A DNA stretch of 64,000 bases, from the NCBI RefSeq assembly GCF_029227915.1, contig NC_079877.1, forward strand, positions 35,181,851 to 35,245,850. The letters run 5' to 3'. The notes beneath the pieces were generated by a model. That model had not been told where the DNA came from, searched no databases, and worked only from the letters and a program-made list of their open reading frames with translations. This document shows positions 1 to 12,187 of this stretch, piece by piece. This stretch comes from Hydractinia symbiolongicarpus (taxonomy: Eukaryota; Cnidaria; Hydrozoa; Anthoathecata; Hydractiniidae). The position numbers and the translations under genes were made by a program. The first letter of the stretch is position 1. Every line of letters starts with the position of its first letter.

Positions 1-204
1 AAAAAATCGTTTGGGAAATGAGTTTACTCCCTGGGTACTTTCTTTGTATACTTTTGAGTATACGGGCCGAGTCCGGGATTTACGGGAAATCGCAGGTTTT
101 CGTTTGCCGGCGATTAACTTCTTTTATTCAGCGTCTCATCAAAAATGAAAACATTTTTTAAAACTACAAGTCTCATGCGTTTTAGTGGTGAAAAAATAAT
201 TTTA
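1..204 (+). repeat. Satellite monomer at left edge (1-bp deletion)
   Basis: The window opens in an A-run, in phase with the monomer start used here. This copy reads GCGATTAACTTC in place of GCGATTAAACTTC, a 1-bp deletion. The same deletion is seen in the copies near 7015 and 10260, so those three copies share descent. Bases 1-350 match 6901-7250 almost exactly. Confidence 0.9.
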
Positions 205-1002
205 AAAATCGTTCGGGAAATGAGTTTACACCCTGGGTACTTTCTTTGTATACATTCGACTATACGGGCCAAGCCCGGGATTTACGGGAAATCGCGGGTT
301 TTCGTTTGCCGGCGATTAAACTTCTTTTATTCAGCGTCTCATCAAAAATGAAAACATTTTTGAAAACTACAACTCTCATGCGTTTTAGTGGTGAAAAAAT
401 AATTTAAAAATTCGTTCGGGAAATGAGTTTACTCACTGGGTACTTTCCTTGTATACTTTTGACTATACGGGCCGAGTCCGGGATTTACGGGAAATCGCGG
501 GTTTTCGTTTGCCGGCTATTAAACTTCTTTTATTCAGCGTTTCATCAAAAATGAAAACATTTTTAAAAACTACAAGTCTCATGGGCTTTAGTGGTGAAAT
601 AATAATTTAAAAAATCGTTCGGGAAATGAGTATACACCCTGGGTACTTTCTTTGTATACTTTTGACTATACGGGCCGAGTCCGGGATTTACGAGAAATCG
701 CAGGTTTTCGTTTGCCGGCGATTAAACTTCTTTCATTCAGCGTCTCATCAAAAATGAAAACATTTTTGAAAACTACAAGTCTCATGCGTTTTAGTAATGA
801 AAAAAAAATTTAAAAAATCGTTTTGGAAATGAGTTTACTCACAGGGTACTTTCTTTGTATACATTCGACTATACGGGCCAAGCCCGGGATATACGGGAAA
901 TCGCGGTATTTCGTTTGCCGGCGATTAAACCTCTTTTATTAAGCGTCTCATCAAAAATGAAAACATTTTTGAAAACTACAAGTCTCATGGGCTTTAGTGG
1001 TG

Positions 1003-1814
1003 AAATAATATTTTAAAAAATCGTTCGGGAAATGAGTTTACACCCTGGGTACTTTCTTTGTATACATTCGACTATACGGGTCAAGCCCGGGATTTACGGG
1101 AAATCGCGGGTTTTCGTTTGCCGGCGATTAAACTTCTTTTATTCAGCGTCTCATCAAAAATGAAAACATTTTTGAAAACTACAAGTCTCATGCGTTTTAG
1201 TGGTGAAAAAATAATTTAAAAATTCGTTCGGGAAATGAGTTTACTCACTGGGTACTTTCCTTGTATACTTTTGACTATACGGGCCGAGTCCGGGATTTAC
1301 AGGAAATCACGGGTTTTCGTTTGCCGGCGATTAAACTTCTTTTATTCAGCGTCTCATCAATAATGAAAACATTTCTGAAAACTACAAGTCTTATGCGTTT
1401 AAGTGGTGAAAAAATAATTAAAAAAATCGTTCGGGAAATGAGTTTACTCCCTGGGTACTTTCTTTGTATACTTTTGATTATACGGGCCGAGTCCGGGGTT
1501 TACGGGAAATGGCGGGTTTTAATTTGCCGGCGATTAAACTTCTTTCATTCAGCGTCTCATCAAAAATGAAAACATTTTTGAAAACTACAAGTCTCATGCG
1601 TTTTAGTGGTGAAAAAATAATTTAAAAAATCGTTCGGGAAATGAGTTTACTCCCTGGGTACTTTCTTTGTATACTTTTGATTATACGGGCCGAGTCCGGG
1701 GTTTACGGGAAATGGCGGGTTTTAGTTTGCCGGCGATTAAACTTCTTTTATGCAGCGTCTTATCAAAAATGAAAACATTTTTAAAAAGTACAAGTCTCAT
1801 GCGTTTTAGTGGTG
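1003..1814 (+). repeat. 4-mer, first copy of 812-bp internal duplication
   Basis: This segment is repeated immediately at 1815-2626 with offset 812 = 4 x 203. Both copies begin at the unusual GAAATAATATTTTAA junction and share the CATCAATAATG and AAATCACGGG mutations. Only one version is present in the related unit at 3250-5482, so the duplication happened after the larger units separated, or one copy was lost there. Confidence 0.85.
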
Positions 1815-2626
1815 AAATAATATTTTAAAAAATCGTTCGGGAAATGAGTTTACACCCTGGGTACTTTCTTTGTATACATTCGACTATACGGGTCAAGCCC
1901 GGGATTTACGGGAAATCGCGGGTTTTCGTTTGCCGGCGATTAAACTTCTTTTATTCAGCGTCTCATCAAAAATGAAAACATTTTTGAAAACTACAAGTCT
2001 CATGCGTTTTAGTGGTGAAAAAATAATTTAAAAATTCGTTCGGGAAATGAGTTTACTCACTGGGTACTTTCCTTGTATACTTTTGACTATACGGGCCGAG
2101 TCCGGGATTTACAGGAAATCACGGGTTTTCGTTTGCCGGCGATTAAACTTCTTTTATTCAGCGTCTCATCAATAATGAAAACATTTCTGAAAACTACAAG
2201 TCTTATGCGTTTAAGTGGTGAAAAAATAATTAAAAAAATCGTTCGGGAAATGAGTTTACTCCCTGGGTACTTTCTTTGTATACTTTTGATTATACGGGCC
2301 GAGTCCGGGGTTTACGGGAAATGGCGGGTTTTAATTTGCCGGCGATTAAACTTCTTTCATTCAGCGTCTCATCAAAAATGAAAACATTTTTGAAAACTAC
2401 AAGTCTCATGCGTTTTAGTGGTGAAAAAATAATTTAAAAAATCGTTCGGGAAATGAGTTTACTCCCTGGGTACTTTCTTTGTATACTTTTGATTATACGG
2501 GCCGAGTCCGGGGTTTACGGGAAATGGCGGGTTTTAGTTTGCCGGCGATTAAACTTCTTTTATGCAGCGTCTTATCAAAAATGAAAACATTTTTAAAAAG
2601 TACAAGTCTCATGCGTTTTAGTGGTG
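1815..2626 (+). repeat. 4-mer, second copy of 812-bp internal duplication
   Basis: Direct tandem copy of the preceding 812 bp. The left junction is chimeric: the monomer enters with the CTTATCAAAAATG / AAAAAGTACAAG arm and leaves with the GAAATAATATTTT arm. That is expected from an exchange inside a monomer. Confidence 0.85.
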
Positions 2627-3249
2627 AAAAGATAATTTAAAAAATCGTTTTGGAAATGAGTTTACTCACAGGGTACTTTCTTTGTACACTTTTGACTATA
2701 CGGGCCGAGTCCGGGATTTACGGGAAATCGCAGGTTTTCGTTTGCCGGCGATTAAACTTCTTTCATTCAGCGTCTCATCAAAAATGAAAACATTTTTGAA
2801 AACTACAAGTCTCATGCGTTTTAGTGGTGAAAAAATAATTTAAAATATCGTTCGGGAAATGAGTTTACTCCCTGGGTACTTTCTTTGTATACTTTTGATT
2901 ATACGGGCCGAGTCCGGGGTTTACGGGAAATGGCGGGTTTTAGTTTGCCGGTGATTAAACGTCTTTTATTCAGCGTCTCATAAAAAATGAAAACATTTTT
3001 GAAAACTACAAATCTCATGCGTTTTAGTGGTGAAAAGATAAATTAAAAAATCGTTTTGGAAATGAGTTTACTCACAGGGTACTTTCTTTGTACACTTTTG
3101 ACTATACGGGCCGAGTCCGGGATTTACGGGAAATCGCAGGTTTTCGTTTGCCGGCGATTAAACTTCTTTCATTCAGCGTCTCATCTAAAATGAAAACATT
3201 TTTGAAAACTACAAGTCTCATGCGTTTTAGTGGTGAAAAAATAATTTAA

Positions 3250-5482
3250 AAAATCGTTCGGGAAATGAGTTTACACCCTGGGTACTTTCTTTGTATACAT
3301 TCGACTATACGGGCCAAGCCCGGGATTTACGGGAAATCGCGGGTTTTCGTTTGCCGGCGATTAAACTTCTTTTATTCAGCGTCTCATCAAAAATGAAAAC
3401 ATTTTTGAAAACTACAAGTCTCATGCGTTTTAGTGGTGAAAAAATAATTTAAAAATTCGTTCGGGAAATGAGTTTACTCACTGGGTACTTTCCTTGTATA
3501 CTTTTGACTATACGGGCCGAGTCCGGGATTTACGGGAAATCGCGGGTTTTCGTTTGCCGGCGATTAAACTTCTTTTATTCAGCGTTTCATCAAAAATGAA
3601 AACATTTTTAAAAACTACAAGTCTCATGGGCTTTAGTGGTGAAATAATAATTTAAAAAATCGTTCGGGAAATGAGTATACACCCTGGGTACTTTCTTTGT
3701 ATACTTTTGACTATACGGGCCGAGTCCGGGATTTACGAGAAATCGCAGGTTTTCGTTTGCCGGCGATTAAACTTCTTTCATTCAGCGTCTCATCAAAAAT
3801 GAAAACATTTTTGAAAACTACAAGTCTCATGCGTTTTAGTAATGAAAAAAAAATTTAAAAAATCGTTTTGGAAATGAGTTTACTCACAGGGTACTTTCTT
3901 TGTATACATTCGACTATACGGGCCAAGCCCGGGATATACGGGAAATCGCGGTATTTCGTTTGCCGGCGATTAAACCTCTTTTATTAAGCGTCTCATCAAA
4001 AATGAAAACATTTTTGAAAACTACAAGTCTCATGGGCTTTAGTGGTGAAATAATATTTTAAAAAATCGTTCGGGAAATGAGTTTACACCCTGGGTACTTT
4101 CTTTGTATACATTCGACTATACGGGTCAAGCCCGGGATTTACGGGAAATCGCGGGTTTTCGTTTGCCGGCGATTAAACTTCTTTTATTCAGCGTCTCATC
4201 AAAAATGAAAACATTTTTGAAAACTACAAGTCTCATGCGTTTTAGTGGTGAAAAAATAATTTAAAAATTCGTTCGGGAAATGAGTTTACTCACTGGGTAC
4301 TTTCCTTGTATACTTTTGACTATACGGGCCGAGTCCGGGATTTACAGGAAATCACGGGTTTTCGTTTGCCGGCGATTAAACTTCTTTTATTCAGCGTCTC
4401 ATCAATAATGAAAACATTTCTGAAAACTACAAGTCTTATGCGTTTAAGTGGTGAAAAAATAATTAAAAAAATCGTTCGGGAAATGAGTTTACTCCCTGGG
4501 TACTTTCTTTGTATACTTTTGATTATACGGGCCGAGTCCGGGGTTTACGGGAAATGGCGGGTTTTAATTTGCCGGCGATTAAACTTCTTTCATTCAGCGT
4601 CTCATCAAAAATGAAAACATTTTTGAAAACTACAAGTCTCATGCGTTTTAGTGGTGAAAAAATAATTTAAAAAATCGTTCGGGAAATGAGTTTACTCCCT
4701 GGGTACTTTCTTTGTATACTTTTGATTATACGGGCCGAGTCCGGGGTTTACGGGAAATGGCGGGTTTTAGTTTGCCGGCGATTAAACTTCTTTTATGCAG
4801 CGTCTTATCAAAAATGAAAACATTTTTAAAAAGTACAAGTCTCATGCGTTTTAGTGGTGAAAAGATAATTTAAAAAATCGTTTTGGAAATGAGTTTACTC
4901 ACAGGGTACTTTCTTTGTACACTTTTGACTATACGGGCCGAGTCCGGGATTTACGGGAAATCGCAGGTTTTCGTTTGCCGGCGATTAAACTTCTTTCATT
5001 CAGCGTCTCATCAAAAATGAAAACATTTTTGAAAACTACAAGTCTCATGCGTTTTAGTGGTGAAAAAATAATTTAAAATATCGTTCGGGAAATGAGTTTA
5101 CTCCCTGGGTACTTTCTTTGTATACTTTTGATTATACGGGCCGAGTCCGGGGTTTACGGGAAATGGCGGGTTTTAGTTTGCCGGTGATTAAACGTCTTTT
5201 ATTCAGCGTCTCATAAAAAATGAAAACATTTTTGAAAACTACAAATCTCATGCGTTTTAGTGGTGAAAAGATAAATTAAAAAATCGTTTTGGAAATGAGT
5301 TTACTCACAGGGTACTTTCTTTGTACACTTTTGACTATACGGGCCGAGTCCGGGATTTACGGGAAATCGCAGGTTTTCGTTTGCCGGCGATTAAACTTCT
5401 TTCATTCAGCGTCTCATCTAAAATGAAAACATTTTTGAAAACTACAAGTCTCATGCGTTTTAGTGGTGAAAAAATATTTTAA
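3250..5482 (+). repeat. Higher-order unit of 11 monomers (2,233 bp)
   Basis: The same variant order as 205-3249 without the extra 4-mer. Offset to the later half of the first unit is 2,233 = 11 x 203. Private mutations such as GGTGATTAAACGTC and CATAAAAAATG (near 2955 and 5190) are shared. A third start of the same order appears at 5483 but diverges after about two monomers. Confidence 0.85.
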
Positions 5483-6147
5483 AAAATCGTTCGGGAAATG
5501 AGTTTACACCCTGGGTACTTTCTTTGTATACATTCGACTATACGGGCCAAGCCCGGGATTTACGGGAAATCGCGGGTTTTCGTTTGCCGGCGATTAAACT
5601 TCTTTTATTCAGCGTCTCATCAAAAATGAAAACATTTTTGAAAACTACAAGTCTCATGCGTTTTAGTGGTGAAAAAATAATTTAAAAATTCGTTCGGGAA
5701 ATGAGTTTACTCACTGGGTACTTTCCTTGTATACTTTTGACTATACGGGCCGAGTCCGGGATTTACGGGAAATCGCGGGTTTTCGTTTGCCGGCGATTAA
5801 ACTTCTTTTATTCAGCGTCTCATCAAAAATGAAAACATTTCTGAAAACTACAAGTCTTATGCGTTTAAGTGGTGAAAAAATAATTAAAAAAATCGTTCGG
5901 GAAATGACTTTACTCCCTGGGTACTTTCTTTGTATACTTTTGATTATACGGGCCGAGTCCGGGGTTTACGGGAAATGGCGGGTTTTAATTTGCCGGCGAT
6001 TAAACTTCATTCATTCAGCGTTTCATCAAAAATGAAAACATTTTTGAAAACTACAAGTCTCATGCGTTTTAGTGGTGAAAAAATAATTTAAAAAATCGTT
6101 CGGGAAATGAGTTTACTCCCTGGGTACTTTCTTTGTATACTTTTGAT
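5483..6147 (+). repeat. Satellite monomers, truncated third start of the 11/15-mer order
   Basis: The first two monomers follow the order seen at 3250. The string then jumps near 5810 to the CTGAAAACTACAAGTCTTATGCG variant. Only satellite sequence is present. Confidence 0.8.
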
Positions 6148-7462
6148 TATACGGGCCGAGTCCGGGATTTACGGGAAATCGCGGGTTTTCGTTTGCCGGC
6201 GATTAAACTTCTTTTATTCAGCGTCTTATCAAAAATGAAAACATTTTTGAAAACTACAAGTCTCATGCGTTTTAGTGGCGAAAACATAATATAAAAAATC
6301 GTTCGGGAAATGAGTTTACTCCCTGGGTACTTTCTTTGTATACTTTTGATTATACGGGCCGAGTCCGGGGTTTACACGAAATGGCGGGTTTTAGTTTGCC
6401 GGCGTTAAACTTCTTTTATTCAGCGTCTCATCAAAAATGAAAACATTTTTGAAAACTACAAGTCTCATGCGTTTTAGTGGTGAAAAAAAAATTTAAAAAA
6501 TCGTTTTGGAAATGAGTTTACTCACAGGGTACTTTCTTTGTATACATTCGACTATACGGGCCAAGCCCGGGATATACGGGAAATCGCGGGATTTCGTTTG
6601 CCGGCGATTAAACCTCTTTTATTAAGCGTCTCATCAAAAATGAAAACATTTTTGAAAACTGCAAGTCTCATGCGTTTTAGTGGTGAAAAGATAATTTAAA
6701 AAATCGTTTTGGAAATGAGTTTACTCACAGGGTACTTTCTTTGTATACATTCGACTATACGGGCCAAGCACGGGATTTACGGGAAATCGCGGGTTTTCGT
6801 TTGCCGGCGATTAAACTTCTTTTATTCAGCGTCTCATCAAAAATGAAAACATTTTTAAAAACTACAAGTCTCATGGGCTTTAGTGGTGAAATAATAATTT
6901 AAAAAATCGTTTGGGAAATGAGTTTACTCCCTGGGTACTTTCTTTGTATACTTTTGAGTATACGGGCCGAGTCCGGGATTTACGGGAAATCGCAGGTTTT
7001 CGTTTGCCGGCGATTAACTTCTTTTATTCAGCGTCTCATCAAAAATGAAAACATTTTTGAAAACTACAAGTCTCATGCGTTTTAGTGGTGAAAAAATAAT
7101 TTTAAAAATCGTTCGGGAAATGAGTTTACACCCTGGGTACTTTCTTTGTATACATTCGACTATACGGGCCAAGCCCGGGATTTACGGGAAATCGCGGGTT
7201 TTCGTTTGCCGACGATTAAACTTCTTTTGTTCAGCGTCTCATCAAAAATGAAAACATTTTTGAAAACTACAAGTCTCATGCGTTTTAGTGGTGAAAAAAT
7301 AATTTAAAAATTCGTTAGGGAAATGAGTTTACTCACTGGGTACTTTCCTTGTATACTTTTGACTATACGGGCCGAGTCCGGGATTTACGGGAAATCGCAG
7401 GTTTTCGTTTGCCGGCGATTAAACTTCTTTTATTCAGCGTCTCATCAAAAATGAAAACATTT
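6148..7462 (+). repeat. Block repeated 3,246 bp downstream, copy 1
   Basis: This ~1.3 kb stretch matches 9394-10708 with offset 3,246 = 16 x 203 - 2. Rare shared marks are GGCGAAAACATAATATAA (near 6278 and 9524), the 1-bp deletion GGCGTTAAAC (near 6392 and 9646) and TTCGTTAGGG (near 7313 and 10559). A few point differences separate the copies, such as CTTATC versus CTCATC near 6225. Confidence 0.85.
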
Positions 7463-9393
7463 TTGAAAACTACAAGTCTCATGCGTTTTAGTGGTGAAAT
7501 AATATTTTAAAAAATCGTTTGGGAAATGAGTTTACTCCCTGGGTACTTTCTTTGTATACTTTTGACTATACGGGCCAAGCCCGGGATATACGGGAAATCG
7601 CGGTATTTCGTTTGCCGGCGATTAAACCTCTTTTATTAAGCGTCTCATCAAAAATGAAAACATTTTTGAAAACTACAAGTCTCATGGGCTTTAGTGGTGA
7701 AATAATAATTTAAAAAATCGTACGGGAAATGAGTTTACACCCTGGGTACTTTCTTTGTATACATTCGACTAAACGGGCCAAGCCCGGGATTTACGGGAAA
7801 TCGCGGGTTTTCGTTTGCCGGCGATTAAACTTCTTTTATTCAGCGTCTCATCAAAAATGAAAACATTTTTGAAAACTACAAGTCTCATGCGTTTTAGTGG
7901 TGAAAAAATAATTTAAAAATTCGTTCGGGAAATGAGTTTACTCACTGGGTACTTTCCTTGTATACTTTTGACTATACGGGCCGCGTCCGGGATTTACGGG
8001 AAATCGCGGGTTTTCGTTTGCCGGCGATTAAACTTCTTTTATTCAGCGTCTCATCAATAATGAAAACATTTCTGAAAACTACAAGTCTTATGCGTTTAAG
8101 TGGTGAAAAAATAATTAAAAAAATCGTTCGGGAAATGAGTTTACTCCCTGGGTACTTTCTTTGTATACTTTTGATTATACGGGCCGAGTCCGGGGTTTAC
8201 GGGAAATGGCGGGTTTTAATTTGCCGGCGATTAAACTTCTTTCATTCAGCGTCTCATCAAAAATGAAAACATTTTTGAAAACTACAAGTCTCATGCGTTT
8301 TAGTGGTGAAAAAATAATTTAAAAAATCGTTCGGGAAATGAGTTTACTCCCTGGGTACTTTCTTTGTATACTTTTGATTATACGGGCCGAGTCCGGGGTT
8401 TACGGGAAATGGCGGGTTTTAGTTTGCCGGCGATTAAACTTCTTTTATTCAGCGTCTTATCAAAAATGAAAACATTTTTAAAAAGTACAAGCTTCATGCG
8501 TTTTAGTGGTGAAAAGATAATTTAAAAAATCGTTTTGGAAATGAGTTTACTCACAGGGTACTTTCTTTGTACACTTTTGACTATACGGGCCGAGTCCGGG
8601 ATTTACGGGAAATCGCAGGTTTTCGTTTGCCGGCGATTAAACTTCTTTCATTCAGCGTCTCATCAAAAATGAAAACATTTTTGAAAACTACAAGTCTCAT
8701 GCGTTTTAGTGGTGAAAAAATAATTTAAAATATCGTTCGGGAAATGAGTTTACTCCCTGGGTACTTTCTTTGTATACTTTTGATTATACGGGCCGAGTCC
8801 GGGGTTTACGGGAAATGGCGGGTTTTAGTTTGCCGGTGATTAAACTTCTTTTATTCAGCGTCTCATCAAAAATGAAAACATTTTTGAAAACTACAAATCT
8901 CATGCGTTTTAGTGGTGAAAAGATAAATTAAAAAATCGTTTTGGAAATGAGTTTACTCACAGGGTACTTTCTTTGTACACTTTTGACTATACGGGCCGAG
9001 TCCGGGATTTACGGGAAATCGCAGGTTTTCGTTTGCCGGCGATTAAACTTCTTTCATTCAGCGTCTCATCTAAAATGAAAACATTTTTGAAAACTACAAG
9101 TCTCATGCGTTTTAGTGGTGAAAAAATAATTTAAAAAATCGTTCGGGAAATGAGTTTACACCCTGGCTACTTTCTTTGTATACATTCGACTATACGGGCC
9201 AAGCCCGGGATTTACGGGAAATCGCGGGTTTTCGTTTGCCGGCGATTAAACTTCTTTTATTCAGCGTCTCATCAAAAATGAAAACATTTTTGAAAACTAC
9301 AAGTCTCATGCGTTTTAGTGGTGAAAAAATAATTTAAAAATTCGTTCGGGAAATGAGTTTACTCACTGGGTACTTTCCTTGTATACTTTTGAC
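7463..9393 (+). repeat. Satellite monomers between the two 1.3 kb blocks
   Basis: About 9.5 monomers. The part from about 8500 to 9120 follows the same variant order as about 4850-5470, including GTACACTTTTGAC and CATCTAAAATG. The rest is a different arrangement of known variants. No non-satellite sequence is present. Confidence 0.8.
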
Positions 9394-10708
9394 TATACGG
9401 GCCGAGTCCGGGATTTACGGGAAATCGCGGGTTTTCGTTTGCCGGCGATTAAACTTCTTTTATTCAGCGTCTCATCAAAAATGAAAACATTTTTGAAAAC
9501 TACAAGTCTCATGCGTTTTATTGGCGAAAACATAATATAAAAAATCGTTCGGGAAATGAGTTTACTCCCTGGGTACTTTCTTTGTATACTTTTGATTATA
9601 CGGGCCGAGTCCGGGGTTTACACGAAATGGCGGGTTTTAGTTTGCCGGCGTTAAACTTCTTTTATTCAGCGTCTCATCAAAAATGAAAACATTTTTGAAA
9701 ACTACAAGTCTCATGCGTTTTAGTGGTGAAAAAAAAATTTAAAAAATCGTTTTGGAAATGAGTTTACTCACAGGGTACTTTCTTTGTATACATTCGACTA
9801 TACGGGCCAAGCCCGGGATATACGGGAAATCGCGGGATTTCGTTTGCCGGCGATTAAACCTCTTTTATTAAGCGTCTCATCAAAAATGAAAACATTTTTG
9901 AAAACTGCAAGTCTCATGCGTTTTAGTGGTGAAAAGATAATTTAAAAAATCGTTTTGGAAATGAGTTTACTCACAGGGTACTTTCTTTTTATACATTCGA
10001 CTATACGGGCCAAGCACGGGATTTACGGGAAATCGCGGGTTTTCGTTTGCCGGCGATTAAACTTCTTTTATTCAGCGTCTCATCAAAAATGAAAACATTT
10101 TTAAAAACTACAAGTCTCATGGGCTTTAGTGGTGAAATAATAATTTAAAAAATCGTTTGGGAAATGAGTTTACTCCCTGGGTACTTACTTTGTATACTTT
10201 TGAGTATACGGGCCGAGTCCGGGATTTACGGGAAATCGCAGGTTTTCGTTTGCCGGCGATTAACTTCTTTTATTCAGCGTCTCATCAAAAATGAAAACAT
10301 TTTTAAAAACTACAAGTCTCATGCGTTTTAGTGGTGAAAAAATAATTTTAAAAATCGTTCGGGAAATGAGTTTACACCCTGGGTACTTTCTTTGTATACA
10401 TTCGACTATACGGGCCAAGCCCGGGATTTACGGGAAATCGCGGGTTTTCGTTTGCCGACGATTAAACTTCTTTTATTCAGCGTCTCATCAAAAATGAAAA
10501 CATTTTTGAAAACTACAAGTCTCATGCGTTTTAGTGGTGAAAAAATAATTTAAAAATTCGTTAGGGAAATGAGTTTACTCACTGGGTACTTTCCTTGTAT
10601 ACTTTTGACTATACGGGCCGAGTCCGGGATTTACGGGAAATCGCGGGTTTTCGTTTGCCGGCGATTAAACTTCTTTTATTCAGCGTCTCATCAAAAATGA
10701 AAACATTT
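9394..10708 (+). repeat. Block repeated 3,246 bp upstream, copy 2
   Basis: Second copy of 6148-7462. It carries private changes of its own, such as CTTTTTATAC near 9985 and TACTTACTTTG near 10194, so it is not a brand-new copy. Confidence 0.85.
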
Positions 10709-10852
10709 TTAAAAACTACAAGTCTCATGGGCTTTAGTGGTGAAATAATAATTTAAAAAATCGTTCGGGAAATGAGTATACACCCCGGGTACTTTCTTTG
10801 TATACTTTTGACTATACGGGCCGAGTCCGGGATTTACGAGAAATCGCAGGTT

Positions 10853-11461
10853 TTCGTTTGCCGGCGATTAAACTTCTTTCATTCAGCGTCTCATCAAAAA
10901 TGAAAACATTTTTGAAAACTACAAGTCTCATGCGTTTTAGTGGTGAAAAAAAAATTTAAAAAATCGTTTTGGAAATGAGTTTACTCACAGGGTACTTTCT
11001 TTGTATACATTCGACTATACGGGCCAAGCCCGGGATATACGGGAAATCGCGGTATTTCGTTTGCCGGCGATTAAACCTCTTTTATTAAGCGTCTCATCAA
11101 AAATGAAAACATTTTTGAAAACTACAAGTCTCATGGGCTTGAGTGGTGAAATAATAATTTAAAAAATCGTTTGGGAAATGAGTTTACTCCCTGGGTACTT
11201 TCTTTGTATACTTTTGACTATACGGGCCGAGTCCGGGATTTACGGGAAATCGCAGGTTTTCGTTTACCGGCGATTAAACTTCTTTTATTCAGCGTCTCAT
11301 CAAAAATGAAAACATTTTTGAAAACTACAAGTCTCATGCGTTATAGTGGTGAAAAAATAATTTAAAAAATCGTTCGGGAAATGAGTTTACACCCTGGGTA
11401 CTTTCTTTGTATACATTCGACTATACGGGCCAAGCCCGGGATTTACGGGAAATCGCGGGTT
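10853..11461 (+). repeat. 3-mer tandem duplication, copy 1 (609 bp)
   Basis: Offset to the next copy is 609 = 3 x 203. Both share CATGGGCTTGAGTGG (near 11130 and 11739) and GCGTTATAGTGG (near 11338 and 11947), which I did not see elsewhere. One visible difference is TTTACCGG near 11274 against TTTGCCGG in the second copy. Boundaries are good to a few tens of bases. Confidence 0.8.
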
Positions 11462-12070
11462 TTCGTTTGCCGGCGATTAAACTTCTTTCATTCAGCGTCT
11501 CATCAAAAATGAAAACATTTTTGAAAACTACAAGTCTCATGCGTTTTAGTGGTGAAAAAAAAATTTAAAAAATCGTTTTGGAAATGAGTTTACTCACAGG
11601 GTACTTTCTTTGTATACATTCGACTATACGGGCCAAGCCCGGGATATACGGGAAATCGCGGTATTTCGTTTGCCGGCGATTAAACCTCTTTTATTAAGCG
11701 TCTCATCAAAAATGAAAACATTTTTGAAAACTACAAGTCTCATGGGCTTGAGTGGTGAAATAATAATTTAAAAAATCGTTTGGGAAATGAGTTTACTCCC
11801 TGGGTACTTTCTTTGTATACTTTTGACTATACGGGCCGAGTCCGGGATTTACGGGAAATCGCAGGTTTTCGTTTGCCGGCGATTAAACTTCTTTTATTCA
11901 GCGTCTCATCAAAAATGAAAACATTTTTGAAAACTACAAGTCTCATGCGTTATAGTGGTGAAAAAATAATTTAAAAAATCGTTCGGGAAATGAGTTTACA
12001 CCCTGGGTACTTTCTTTGTATACATTCGACTATACGGGCCAAGCCCGGGATTTACGGGAAATCGCGGGTT
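11462..12070 (+). repeat. 3-mer tandem duplication, copy 2 (609 bp)
   Basis: Direct copy of the preceding 609 bp, recognised by the same private GGGCTTGAGTGG and TTATAGTGG marks. Confidence 0.8.
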
Positions 12071-12187
12071 TTCGTTTGCCGGCGATTAAACTTCTTTTAT
12101 TCAGCGTCTCATCAAAAATGAAAACATTTTTGAAAACTACAAGTCTCATGCGTTTTAGTGGTGAAAAAATAATTTAAAAATTCGTTC

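Larger units (their letters stand above)
205..3249 (+). repeat. Higher-order unit of 15 monomers (3,045 bp)
   Basis: The string of variants starting with the TTTACACCC type near 205 restarts at 3250, exactly 15 x 203 = 3,045 bases later. Shared rare marks include AGTATACACCC (near 632 and 3674) and GGTATTTCG (near 905 and 3950). The second copy is four monomers shorter because this one carries an internal 812-bp duplication. Confidence 0.85.

Noticed and set aside
1261-1569. Recurring 102-codon open frame beginning MYTFDYTGRVRDL, repeated dozens of times in the window
   Set aside because: It spans one and a half satellite units in two different frames, because 203 is not divisible by three. 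Copies are broken by single-base changes with no sign of frame conservation, there is no recognisable domain, and the same DNA gives overlapping frames on both strands. It is a shadow of the repeat.
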